Part shown: positions 44,331 through 57,800 of the stretch, piece after piece
How the letters are laid out: each line of letters starts with the position of its first letter
Position numbering within the stretch: position 1 is the first letter of the stretch
NCBI GenBank assembly: GCA_002633005.1
Contig: NMRA01000156.1
Coordinates: forward strand, 524,488-588,487
DNA: 64,000 nt
Source of the DNA: Phoronis australis
Lineage: Eukaryota > Phoronida > Phoronidae
Reading direction: 5' to 3'
Made by a program: the position numbers and the translations under genes
Notes under the pieces: model-generated
The model's input: the letters and a program-made list of their open reading frames with translations, nothing else
Database searches by the model: none
What the model was told of the DNA's origin: nothing

Positions 44331-47300
44331 CACATCACTAGTAACTACTCCAAATTACACCAACACATTTATCCAAACTAGACAATTTCAACATAAAGTA
44401 ATTTTCAAAAATCTGAAATGTGAACCGTACAGATTAGCATAACAGACCTTTGTGTTCTAAAACAAAGATTAACTGGTTTAACTTGTTACTAACTTTTGAC
44501 CTAACATAATTCTCTATAGAGTGGTAAGATTTAGAACTAAAATGGCGGAATCCCTACGTTCCTTTTGCAGCACCCTTAAGTACTGACAAAGATATTGCAA
44601 ACACTAGAGCTATGACACCAGAAATTTCTGGTGTGGATGCAACTACTCATGACAAGAGTTTTTCATCTTATGCACACAAAAATCACAGGGTTGTGAACAT
44701 TTCCGCCAGCCAAAAGAAGAGCAAACTTGCCAAACAGTATCCTCTACTGTGTCAGAATAGCATTGAGTGGACTGATTACAATATCTAGTGGGTTTCAGCA
44801 GGCGTGCATTCAATGCTGTAAGTTCGAAAATCAAGGTTTTCGCAAAGCATGTGGTGAGTAAAACTCCGATCAGTCTTGTGATCTTCTACAACACACGCCT
44901 TTACAAAGGCAATAAAAAAGATAAGGACCTCTCTCCACGATAACTTGCTTTTCAACAGTACACATTTCATCAATTTTTTGTTTGCTATCCACCCTGTTTT
45001 CTCCATTTTGCTAACGAAAACAAAAGTTGCTGAGCTTTGAATGCTGCTGCATCATAGTGTTTGCAATCGACCTATTCGAAGCTCCGCAACCTGCAAAATG
45101 TTAACAACAAAACAATAAGTTTTACTCGGCAAAGTGTTGTTTGTCAAGTAAAATGGCTGCTTGGAAATGAAGGTGTGTCAAGAATGCTGCGTCATGATTG
45201 GTCAGTTAAGCCGTCACCCAAAACCCTGGTGATAGGTCAATTAGCCAATGAGAGAGAGCATTGAATTTAGCATTGATACTGAACCAAGGCATTATGAACA
45301 ATGTGGAAATCTTCTGGACTACCCCAGTATGGTGATGTCATAATTTCCATATCTACTGTATTGGTATGATTCTTTTTTAGATAGTTTCTATGGCGATTAG
45401 GTGATTCGACTAAAATGCTGGCCACAAACATTCGTGCATCTGTTTTATTATACCAATCTCGAAAATATTGCCAAAAATTCACTAAAAGGAATATTTTAAA
45501 CATTAAAGGTTGGCATAAAACTTCACCATTAGCCAAAGATAACATTTGTTCTGTTATCATGGGGGAATTATAATGTGGATGACAAAAAATCATTTTGCAA
45601 CAAGAACTTTTGAGCCTAAAAGGCACCTTTTCAGTTTTGAGTGGTCAAGAACACATGAACTTCACACTACAGCAGTAGAACACTCCACACATACGCCAGT
45701 GACTATTAAAATAGATGTGGCCGCCATTAATCATAAAATAAGGTTTTTGTAGATTTATCTAAACAGCTGTGGAGTTTTTATTTCTGCGATATTATGACAG
45801 AAAGGAAAACAAAAATTCTAGAGCTGTCAGCGCAGACTAGCAGATGATTAGCCGGTGATAAATGACTGAAATGAATTCCTTGACTGGAGTCAAAAATCTG
45901 CACCAACTCTGAATCCGCAAGGCGCGTTTCAAGTTGTGCAGCCATGGCCCGTTTTTGGAAGCGAAATGGTACGCATAACAGTTATGTACATCTCCAGCCA
46001 GACCATGTTTTTGAATGCAGGAGTTCCACGTTCTATCCTCTGTGGCTGTTTGAGACTGCATTTTGCTTTTAACTACAAGACAGTGACTTTTAGAAATTAA
46101 ATATATCTCGACTTAAAGGAATGATTGGCCACTAAAAAAGTACGTTTGAACTGAGCAATTTCTGGAACTTTTAAAAAAATGTCACGAGCTCGCAACGACT
46201 CAACAACCAAATTAGAATTTGTCAGGACACAAAGCCATTCAGAGAATGCTGTTAAAAGATCACTGGCACTTACACGGAAACAAAAAACAAAAGCCAGTTG
46301 ATAATTTTCCAAGAAACCATAATAAATATTTGATTTTTACAGTCTGAATGTTAATACTATTAAACAAAACAATAAAGCATATTCAAGTAAATGTCACTTA
46401 TGCTATTAGTAATTTTTTACAGTGACCTTTTTCGCAAGCCATGCAGTATTCATTTTTTGCATTTCGTGAAATCCACTATTTTCATAAAAAGCAAAATAAT
46501 GAACACTGGATGGCCGTCAAAACAACGCCGTATTATGATTTAACATAGCTCTACGAGACTCCATCACAGACTGCTCGTTGTTCAAACTTAGAAGAATGTT
46601 ATTTCAAGTTGGCAAATAAAAACAACGCAGTAGGAAATTGCTTTCAAAAATATTCGACAGGCTGTATTAACGGTGCATATCAAATTCTAATTTTGTAATT
46701 TGAAAACATGAGTGTTCGGCTGTAACAATTTGCATGATTAAAACCACATCCGCGAGCAAACACAGCCAGAAGAGGGGAATTATTCAAATTTCCATGACTG
46801 TATCAAAACAATGGAGCTGGCTGTCAAATAGACACGATAATTGCTTTCATTTTTCTTCGACTGATTAAATTTGATAAAACAAAAGTCAGGGAAATTGCCC
46901 CAGAGTCAATAAATGCCCTGATGTGAGCATCTTCCTTATTCAGCAAGATTACATTTTAATCAGAAAATTGGCATTGCATGTTATTTCTAGACTAAAACCT
47001 TGAACATTCATCAACAGAGATAATTCTCTGACATTCGACATCAAAGAAACCGTGCAGAGGAGCTTTGATCACGAAAAATTAAAATACATAAAGTTAATAC
47101 AGCCGTGGAATGATTTAAATTAACTTTATTTTTTCATCTCCATTCTCTCAGATCTGCCAACTCAAACGCATGCAGGAAGATTAAAAAGTCTAAGGCAATT
47201 TGCTCATCAGAGCCCTGAGGATGATATTGAGCTTGTGCTTTATTGGTGATTAGAAATACGAATGAAGTACTAATTCAGCATAAAGCAAGATAATCAAATT

Positions 47301-50300
47301 TATTTTCAACATAAACCCAGTATTTTCTCAGAACGACAGATCTGCCTGAATGCTGTCAGTGAAGAACCTCTCTGCAGGAATCCACCAGCTAAGAAAGCAG
47401 GAATTCTCAGCGGCAAGAGCCATTTCACAACTGATCACGTAACATACCGTAAATAGTGCCCGGTCTCTATATTCGTTTATTGCCAAAAAGATAGAACATC
47501 GCCAAAATTTATAATGAGCCAAAATCTCCTTCCCAAGGACTTTTTAACATGTACAACAATGTATAAAATGGCCAAAGATGCCTACATGAGTTACATTTAA
47601 ACTCATGGTTATGTCATGGCGACAGATGATTGAAGTCATCTAGTTTTCAATGGCATATTGGCGCAGACAGTTGGATCTCAAAAACGGACCGATTTCGACA
47701 TTACAGACAGACAGAAGGGGAACAGATAATTTGAAAGTCAAAATTACACCTTAATCAGGGTCTCCTGTCAATATAAGTTTGGCTGTTAAAAATTTAATTT
47801 AACTACTCTTTTGTCTGGCTACAACTGTAAAATTGGGGCTCACCACTTAAGCAATGATAATGAGATAAATAATGCTTATTGCTTCAGGCAGGGTTGTGCA
47901 GTATGTTATCACATTATGTGTATTACATTGTATTCACATCAAGCCATTGTCTGCCTTTCATGGAATTAGCATTACATTGGGACACATTAGAGGTTGTGTG
48001 CTAGGTTTTGACTGGCCTAATTCATTATCTAATCAGCCAATCAGCAGGCACCCAGCAGGGGTCAGAGAAAGTTTGGTGGAGGTTGTCCAACTGGAGGAAG
48101 GGTCAAACAAAAGAGACCACTGTCAGAAGGATGTGACCTAATGGGAGAACTAGGTCAGCGATGAAACAAAGGTTTATTGACACATCTGTCAACTCCTAAC
48201 ATCTTTAATAGCAATTGGTGTTGGAACTTTCACTGGGTGTTCTTGGGTATTTAAATCTAATGATGTGAGATTCCCACAACTTATTCACTTCCTGGATAAT
48301 TACACAACAATAACTTTACCAAATATCAGACAATGAGCTTTCAACTGTTTTCTCAGCATAAGAGAACCCACGGAATCAACCATTTCCCCCATACATTTGC
48401 AACTATGGAACTCTCCACCAAACCAATTTTGAATCTTGCAGGCATCATTCACTGAAAGAACCCATCTTAAAGGTAAATGATAGAAAAATCAAGGTGCCTC
48501 ATGAATGACCTACTGCGTTAAAAGCCGATGTCACAACACGTCCATTTGCCAGTCCATGCAAAAAATACTTAAAGACTATAGCTTTCTTTTCCTTGTCATA
48601 GGATACTTATAAAACTGTCAAAAGCAGGCCAATTGAGTGATAAATTGGCACGCTGACAGATGGACTATACTGAAAGCATTCCCCTGCAAGTGGACTGGTC
48701 TCTGACACACAGAACTGCAGTTCCTCATGGATTTTTAAGAAATCTAATTGAATAACTGCTTAATACCATGTGTACACAAAGTTTAGGCACTCGCTAATCT
48801 GATATTTCCTAATTTCGTTAAGTTTACATAAATTACCCACAGGCACACAGAAAAGAACTATACTCCTCTAGCATGCACAAGTGAGCATTCAAAATCTGCT
48901 GCATGTTGCAAAAAGAACATTAACCACTGGGCCAAAACATTCTGTGAACATGACAATGCCTGCTCATCAAGCTTTGTTTCCCATACTTTCAAAGGCTACG
49001 CACAAATTCACAAGCTTCTGCGAGTTGGCTTCAAGACAATGAAGGTGTTACATTTGTCAAAAAAATAATATCGTAATTAGAGTTTACTTAAGCATTCATT
49101 TCGAAGAGTAGTGTTTAGGTTTCCACGGTGACGTTGTAACCCGCTTACTCGTTCATTTAATTACGTATGAGACATAGTCAACACCAAGCAGCTATAATAC
49201 AGACCAATATGATGGGATCATATAATTGAACTTTGAAAGCACACGGCTATTTTGAACAGGAAATTCAGTGTAGACCGTTCCTGTACTAGTATGTGACAAG
49301 AAGAATCTGGTAAAGACATCAGAGCCGATTCTATGCTATTCACTTAAAAACGAGCATTTAAATATGAAACCAAAGGCCAGCGCGATGATGCAACTGCGAT
49401 TATGGCACGCGTGCACTCTGACCTTGAAAACACAACCTTTAGTCTTTCAAATGACTTGATGGATATCCTAAAACCCAACACCTGCCACCATCAGACATTG
49501 CACCTGTCTATATGGTACAGTCTTCTGAACTTCCCGTTAAAGAATGTCGAACCAGATCCGCAACCTGTGACGCCGGTGTTTTCAGGGATGTTCTCAGACC
49601 AAAATTGCATGATAAGAAATGATACGATTAGATCTACAAGCAAAATGACACGGCAAAATATTCACAGGTTTACATTCCTGCCCTGAAACTGTTTCTGTTG
49701 TGAGCTAACAGTTGTACATATTATCCGCATTTGGGATTTTGAAAAAGCACTTTATTCTGACAAATTTGGGTAAAAAGTCCGATGCTTTCATAACTGCCTT
49801 AATTTTGACGTCTTAGTAATAGGGTAAATGTTAAAAAGAAAAGAACTTCTCAACTGATCTCTTTCAAGTATTATCAACATGCATTTTTTTAATTTAAACA
49901 ATCTATGTTAAGTTCTAAACATCAAACTGGTTATCAAATGGGTTTTACTGATAAACATTCTTCAAATTTTAAAAAAATTATTGCCAATATTATAATTTTT
50001 CTACTTTTCAAATGCTCAATTCAATGTCAAAATGCTCAAAATTTCACCGAGTATTTTATATGACAGATTACTATACAGAACCTTTTAAAATTAACTAAAA
50101 TTACCTTCCAAACGTATTTTTGTTGGGAAATTTGACCAAACAAAATGTCTCTTATCACCCATGTCCCACTCTGAACTAAAGAAACATTCTAGGAATTCAA
50201 TACTTACATCACCTTCAAACAGCCATAGCTATCAAAATGACAGAAGGGTGGAGAATAGATCAGCCGCTGTTTTTGAACCATTTTTTAAAGACACTCATCA

Positions 50301-50454
50301 GTGAGGAGACTTTTATATGTCGACACATCAATATATTTTATAAGCCACGATTTCAATGTCCTTGTAAAAAATATTTACTAATCTCTTTGGACTTTGTCTA
50401 AAGGTGTTAAGGGAGATTGTATGGATGTCACCATACAAAACTCAACACCACTGC
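44331..50454 (-). other. Probable intron or flank, no gene seen
   Basis: Open frames are short and have no motif. The 47985-48140 stretch is richer in G than its surroundings, contains CCAATCAGC and may be regulatory or inserted sequence. Nothing else stands out. Confidence 0.3.
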
Positions 50455-50575
50455 AGATAATCAAAACGTAACCAATTTCGGACAAAAACAATTGCCAAAA
50501 TTGACCTATTTAATTTTTTCCAGCGCTTCTAACATCGTGGAAGCCCACAGTTTCTCAAAGCACTGGTATAGCACT
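50455..50575. repeat. Dispersed repeat family R4, copy 2
   Basis: ACCAATTTCGGACAAAAACA then ATTGCCAAAATTGACC and GCGCTTCTAACATCG. A further ATAAAATTTCACAGCCAACCA block at 50615 corresponds to ATAAAATTTCACTTGTCCACCA downstream of copy 3. Confidence 0.55.
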
Positions 50576-53500
50576 CATAATGAAAAAGCCTTATTTTTAT
50601 GCAAAAATGAAAAATAAAATTTCACAGCCAACCACATTGTGACGTAAATTGGGGATATTCTACCAAATGCTGAAACGTGTTTGGTTCAAAATTTGGATGC
50701 TTGGTTTGAAAGTTCTTGTAAACTTGTGCGTCTATTTGCTCAATCCCAGATGCAAACCTGACCACAGAACTATCAATAATGGGATGTCTTATAGTTTGAG
50801 TAAACATTAAAATGTGCATTTCCTGGATTTGGACTACACCATAGAAAGGTTCAAAACAATTCATAGTATTCTAGTAATCTGCCGAGGTAAATAAGCATAT
50901 TTATTAGTAGTTATCACGACAATATACTAAACTAACAGTTTTATAACTGAAAAACACAACCTCTAAAGCCCTTACAGCCTGGATTGCTTCATGAACAGAG
51001 ACATTTACACAAGATAAGAAGTTATTAGCATGGGGGAGGGAAAATACTGGGTTATGTCTTGAAAAACTGATCGAATTTCAGTGAGGAGCTAGACGAAAGA
51101 AATATTTAGGTAAGAAATATTTACTGCGTTTTCAGCCAGTCAGTTAAATAGGTTTGCACTGGCTCTAAGATGCTGCACTGAAATATTTCATGTTTACTAA
51201 GCGCATTCTTTGAAATGCTTCCAGGCTTTGAAATTCAATTACTAGTGGGTTTTCTAAGGAACGCAAATTTTTCTGCTGTAAAACCTGGCCACAAGAAATT
51301 TTGAAATGTCTACCTCAAGAAGATAAAGACCATGGCTAGAGAAAGTTAAAGCTGTTGTCTTGGCAACAAAATAAATCCTTACCTTGAGGAGTGGGCTGCA
51401 GAAATCTAGCTTTAAATTTGAAATTCGATAACGGCATTAACAAACTGAAGCCATTTTTGAATGTTTTTGGCCGAGTCGCATTCACGAACAACCATGTTGA
51501 GAGGGAAAAGCATAACTAATGGGCTGATAAAGTTTCAAAGAAACTGAGATGGGTAACGACTGAAAGAAAATTAATTTTCTCTACATGCAACGTGCAAATG
51601 AAACATCTTTGTACGTCATTGTAATAATTAGTGATCATTATACAATATTTTTAACCACTGATGGAAAGCAATCCCCCGTCTTGCAATTCATGGTATGGGG
51701 CCTCAGGCAACAGAGACGTGAAGCCACAAACGCTGAGTGAAGAAACCCGACGTTGCTGTTAGAGGAAAATAGACACGTGAATGTCGCTGCAACAAGCATG
51801 TACTATAGCAGACGTGAAGGAAACTGATTAAGAATTTCATTTAGACGCTAACATGCAATCCTATGAATTTTCATCAAAGTATAACAAACATGAGCCTTGT
51901 TCACACTCTGATGCTCATTAACATTATGCAACTTTCAATAAAATATTAATACCATCAATTAATCTTCGTTCACATTTGACACTCAGTCTGAAGAAAACCA
52001 TAATTACCAACACGGAGAAACAATATCTCCTGATTTTAACACATTAACAAGTTTTCGTGACAAATCCAAACTAAAATACGTCGAAGTGGATTACGTCGTC
52101 ATTCACTTCCCCACGCAAAATGTGAAAAGGACACAGACCATCACATTTGAAACCTTAAAAATTGTTTTGATTTGTGTCATATTTCCACAGAAAACAGTTC
52201 TCAAAGATGCAAAAAAGAAAATCAAGTTAAAAAAATCTATTCTTAAAAACTATAGGATGCCAAAACAAAGCCGGTGAACATAAGCCTAGAAGGAGCCTCT
52301 AGAAATTGTTTGTGATCAACCATCTTGGAAACTGGGCTACCACGTCAAATCTTGTTAAAAGATAATTCAAGAAGCATTAAATCGTTGGCAGAATGGCTAT
52401 GTTGTCCACGTCAGTGATATTGTGCATTAGTTGAACTGAAAATCAATAGTTTTATATTTTGCCCCGGCTTTGTTTACACAAATTCCTAATCAACTTTTAA
52501 AAATCAAGTGCATAATTATAAGCTGCTGACAACCGATGCAGAAGTAGTCAGTCATAAGTGGAATCTCAGCTGGAGCTAACAAACATGGAGGTGACAATTC
52601 AAACGCTTTCAACAATGACATTTCAAACTTTCCACAAATTTTCTGTTAGATCACATTTGCGACATGCACTCAAAGAACAAAATCGTTTGATGCCAATAAA
52701 AGTCTGTCTGAGGCGTACACACATAAAGTTTGCTTCAATGATAATGTGGCAGTTTATGAACTTTCTTGAAATTTTTGAAAAACTGTTATTCGCGTTTATC
52801 ACACATTGCAAACCAATCTAAAAGCAAAAAGACAATGCCAAAAGAAACAAACTAGTCTGCATTCTTAACATAGCATAAGAATTTGAAATATGAATTCTAC
52901 TTTGGACTCTCTTTAAAAAATCATTGGCTCAGCACAAACGCTGAACAAGACTCAAGCCACCATGCTCGGTCACGAGTCAGAAATTTTGAAAGAGATTCAG
53001 CAAAAAGAGTTGCTAAAAACAGCAGCCAGCTAAAAACTGACTTGACACTTAGGTCCGGACCAAAAGGCTGAATCCAAAAGCCCATGATGCAAAACTGTGT
53101 AATTAGGTGGCAATATACAAAAACCCATTGTAACCACAAGGCTCCCCCTTTCACAGAGGACATGTCATTAGGCCAAAGCTTCAGGAATTCCTTTAGTATT
53201 TATCATAAGTCTAATAAACAAATACAGGTTTGGCTCATTCACGGGAATTCAATAAAACATGATTACTTAGAAAACTTTAAACAAATTGTCAGACATAAAC
53301 TAGGACAAGAACAGCTCCAGAATTTCACTTATAAAAACACACAAGCAGCCATTGTGTCCCCTAAAGATATTTAAACCTATACATAAACACATCATTGAAA
53401 TTCCCTTGAATCCCTCTCTTGTTAGGGGTCTGTTCTGTGGACCAGCTGTGCTTTTCACAAAATTTGTTAAGCATTTGAACCTATCTTTAAAATCTTATTC

Positions 53501-54644
53501 CATTTAACTAGAGTCACTGGCAGTTCAGAGTAAACACCAATACCCCAGAAATATTTTAATGCCTTTGTTGGCCCAGTCAGAGACATTGGTAAGGCCTGAC
53601 ACAAGGAGCTTTCCAAGAGCAGAGGCCAGGAGAAAGTCATCCAAAGAAATTAAACCCTGCACCACAAAGGATTACAAAGAAAGACTTAAAGCTATTACAA
53701 CTGCAACCCCTTTCTGAATGGCCATGCTTGCATTTTCAGTCTCAAACTGAAAAGAGTGAATACAAATAAAAAGCCACCATAATGAGGCAAATTGCTCAAT
53801 GTTGTACAATCTGACATCATAATGGCACCTATTAATCAGTGGAACAAGGTGGCAGAACCATGGAGAGCATTCTAATAGAACAGGCGCAATGACCAAGTAC
53901 CTGCAATTTGGCTCAAAACCTAACTATGGCGCCTGGCAGGCAGGCAGAAATTGTAAAATTATCACCTGAGAGTCTTAGCGTCTTAGCCAGAACTGTGACC
54001 AACGGCGCTCACCACAAAACGAAACAATGAACTTGGTTACTTTTGAATCAGTAACCATCTTTTCGGCTGGAGATTTTTTTCTTCGAAAATAGCAATAAAT
54101 TACCCTAAGTTCTTGATCCACCTTCTACACCTACTGTGCCCAGCACATAAGACAGGATTACCGCATAAGAAAAAATGGACTGCCATGGAGGCCCTGTAGT
54201 CCACAGCAAAACCTCACCAATTTTAAACAAAAATAATCATCAAAAGTGGTCTCATTTCAAAAAGTCTTGCAAAAGACATCTATCAAGCCATTTACTATGT
54301 GCCCCATACATTTTAAGAAAAAATGGAAAAATCACTTTTCCCCCATACTGTCCCCTAAGCTGGTAAGATTTAATGTAATTACGTCTTTGTTGTGACAAAG
54401 ATTCTTCAACTTCGGTTATAAACAACCGCTGAAGTTGCTGGCTTTTTCATTTCTGAGATTTGTATTGTTGTTAACGTTGGAAAAATTATCAAATATTTAT
54501 GGCGACTGCTGTGCTGTATAAACCATGTCAACAATAATATAAACCTTTTAAATTTTTTTAAATCGTCAAGACTACTCAAAGCAGCACAATATTTAGGTCA
54601 GCCCGATGTTCACCAAACGAGAGGACAAGGACATTCAACGCTGT
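50576..54644 (-). other. Probable intron or flank, no gene seen
   Basis: No supported exon. CTCAAG|GTAAGGA on the minus strand near 51380 is a good donor word, but only a 13-base segment separates it from the nearest acceptor word. Confidence 0.3.
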
Positions 54645-54860
54645 GGGTATGAAAAAATCTCACCAATTTCGAACAATAATTGCCAAAATTACCTTTTTGT
54701 CATTTTCAAAGTCTTCCTACAATGTTGCGCATACCCACATTTTTTCAAAATATTTTCTGAAGGAAGTCATGGTACAGAACTTGTACATGGTCAAGAACTA
54801 ATCTGATGCTATATATCTTTTATGACACAATCAGAGAATAAAATTTCACTTGTCCACCAT
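54645..54860. repeat. Dispersed repeat family R4, copy 3
   Basis: CACCAATTTCGAACAATAAT then TGCCAAAATTACC and CTTCCTACAATGTTG match copies 1 and 2. The shared downstream block (GAATAAAATTTCAC) is at 54836. Confidence 0.55.
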
Positions 54861-57800
54861 CTTCAGTCCTAAATTGACAAGACTTTACCACACTGCATCA
54901 TGGGACTCTCCCCTCAGCTGAACGCTGAAGTCAATCATAGGTTGGCAGGGCAATCGGAAAAGCATGGCAATTTTTCTTTTAAGATTTGCTTTAGACTGAT
55001 CCCAACACCCCCAACAAACTATTGCGCCTCTTCCCCACGAAAATTTTGAAATGTTTCAAAAAAGGCGACCACCATGAGTACATTTTCTCTCATTTCCAGT
55101 ATGCTTTATCCCGAGTTGATGAAAATGTTCCAATCCAAGGGACAAAATGGTGGGTGAAATTTGCAAAGGATAATGCTTCATGTTGTCTTGGTCGGTTGTG
55201 TTTTGCTCCCCCCTGCGTAGTCAGTCTAGTATTGCATCTCATGGTTGTTTTATGGAATACCCTAGTCACGAATAGACCATGTCATCAATTTGAACGACTG
55301 GTAAAACACATAACTTTTACATTTTAATATCTTCCTAAACAAAAGTGTTAATAGCTTCAATATTTCAAGGATAAACAACTATTTTTGCATTTTTTGCATT
55401 ACATCTAATCAAAAATTCATGTGAGGACAAAAGAGCATCACGTTAAAACAGTCGAATATGTTTGGAAATAGATGTTAATAAGTAATACGTAATGTTTATA
55501 CAAAAAAGCAGTTGTTCAAACACGATCAAGTACATTGGACAGAACAAGTTGGGATGAAACAGGACACATGCACTGTAACGAATGTCACAAAAACTGATGG
55601 ATAGTCCGGTCTAATGATTGACATATTCACATCACAATCATTTCAGGCACATAATTGTTGAAATTGTAAAAACAACGAGAACCTCACTCTTTTGAATCGA
55701 TATTTCTTATTTGAATTCTTGCACCCTTAACTTATGAAAACCTATAATTTCATCAGTGAAATGTGTTCACATTTGTTTAATTAATTAATTGTGGTTTTTA
55801 TCAGTGAACTTGAATGGAAACCCGTATGGTTGAGTGGTATAAGGCTTTCCACAGATGGGCATTTAAACACTATTAAAACACTTTATCAAATTACTTGACA
55901 AATACATTTGGCATCTAATTAAACTTCAACTAATCTGAAAAAAGAAGTCGAACCCAACTTTCGAATGCCCCTAAAGTCGTTTCACATTGTGTTCTGATAT
56001 CCGGTACGTATTGTTGTCACCATCTGGATGAGTGGCCAGAATTGGAGAAATGAAATTAAACCAATTTTAAGACCCTAAAGTCAACATACCTATTGCTCTC
56101 ACAAAGTGAGGATGTAAAGAAAAACTTACAGCAGATGGTGGGCTATTTTTATTGCTATATCTATCTCACAAACACAGTGACATGTGTGCATGCATGTGTT
56201 TGTGCGAGACTGTGTGTGAGTGTTGAAGAATACGCATACTCCAGTAGTCCAAGCTTGACAGTGTGATAAACTTATAAGATTTCCATCCCTCTATTGTGAA
56301 GATGGACATGAAATATAAATGACTTTCAGCAAAGCTGGGTAGTAATTTAAAACTAATTATGTCAGTTACATAATCAAACAGCATTATTGTGTAGTCCTTC
56401 CCTGTTAGACAGGCCTCAGACTGCCTTGTGTGTTCAATACATAATGTCTTAAAGCAATTTTCAATTCATATTAGTGGTGAATTTCAGTGCAATGGAGCGA
56501 GCCACTAGAATTAGCAGAAGACCGCTCAGTTAGTGGTGGCTAAAAACAGTAGGAGGCCTAGTCGTCATTTTCACAAGCCATACATAATTACAACGTTAGT
56601 GAAACTCTGGACGTTACAGCATTCCCAATCTGTTCAATTGTGCTGACCAAAGACAAGTGACTTAACATTTTGTGAAAATTACCCATTGTAAGGTGGCCTG
56701 CCTTGAAAAGGAGTTCAACATGGAAAAGACAGCGCCTGTGGAAATTAAAACCTAAGAACCCGTCATTACCCGGCAGAAGTCCAAAGAAATGATAATCTAG
56801 ACCTTATAATTGCTTTACGCAACGGTTTAATGAAATAGGATATATTCATGTTATTCGCGTCATAAATTAGAAATTGGCTCCCATCCTGCTGCCTTGAAAG
56901 TACAGTTCACTGATATCTCAAATGTTTCTAAAACCTACGAAAGCACTTCACTTCAGCAATGCATACTGGAAACAACTTTGTCAAAATTCTCTCAATAAAA
57001 ATAAACAGTGACAATATTTTACTCCATTAAAAGCAAAGTTTACACTATGTGCGTGAAACGAAATAAAAAATGGTGAACTACATAGGTTTACTTGCACAGC
57101 AAAGGTGGTCAGTATTTGAAATAATAGCACCTGTTTTTGTGCAAACAACTGAAAAATTCACTGTAATAGAAACATGCTAGGTAGACTTTACTCATAAAAC
57201 AGAAATTCTACTAATATTTACTGCTCCAATAATTAGTTAAATAAGGAACAATAAGTGTATAGTATTGCTTTGAATTTTACAAAAAAAACAAGTAAAAATA
57301 GGCTTCCACTAAATTTTCGTTCATGGCATTTGACCCACATGACAAGACCATAGTCAGTTTCGCGTACACTTTTACTCAATGACACTTCATTTCATGGCAA
57401 AAGCATCAAGAATCTCATTTTAGTAACTTAGCTGGAACTATAGGTTTGTCCTTGAACAAGCCCTGACTGAAACCAAGGTCAAACAATCTTAAAAAGTTTA
57501 CAGTCATAGATTAAATACAAGAAAGCTCACTAAAATTATAATTTGTGTGTTCTGGGAATGTAACAGTAAGACATGAAAGAACATTTCTTTGTGTCTAAGA
57601 ACAAAAAATAACGGAAATTTGAGAAAACAGAAGGGATTTAAAATGGGGTTAGAATATTAAACCGCAAATTTGTCACTTTAAAATCATGGAGGTTAAAAGT
57701 TTCAAAAATTTACCCGGTATTTGATAAATGATTAGTTGGATTTATGTAATCATGTTCACACACGCATAAACAGGGGAACCCTACCCTAAATAGCACTAGG

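Noticed and set aside
55824-55845. tRNA-like A-box word GTATGGTTGAGTGGTATAAG
   Set aside because: No B-box and no cloverleaf stems downstream. At most a decayed SINE head.
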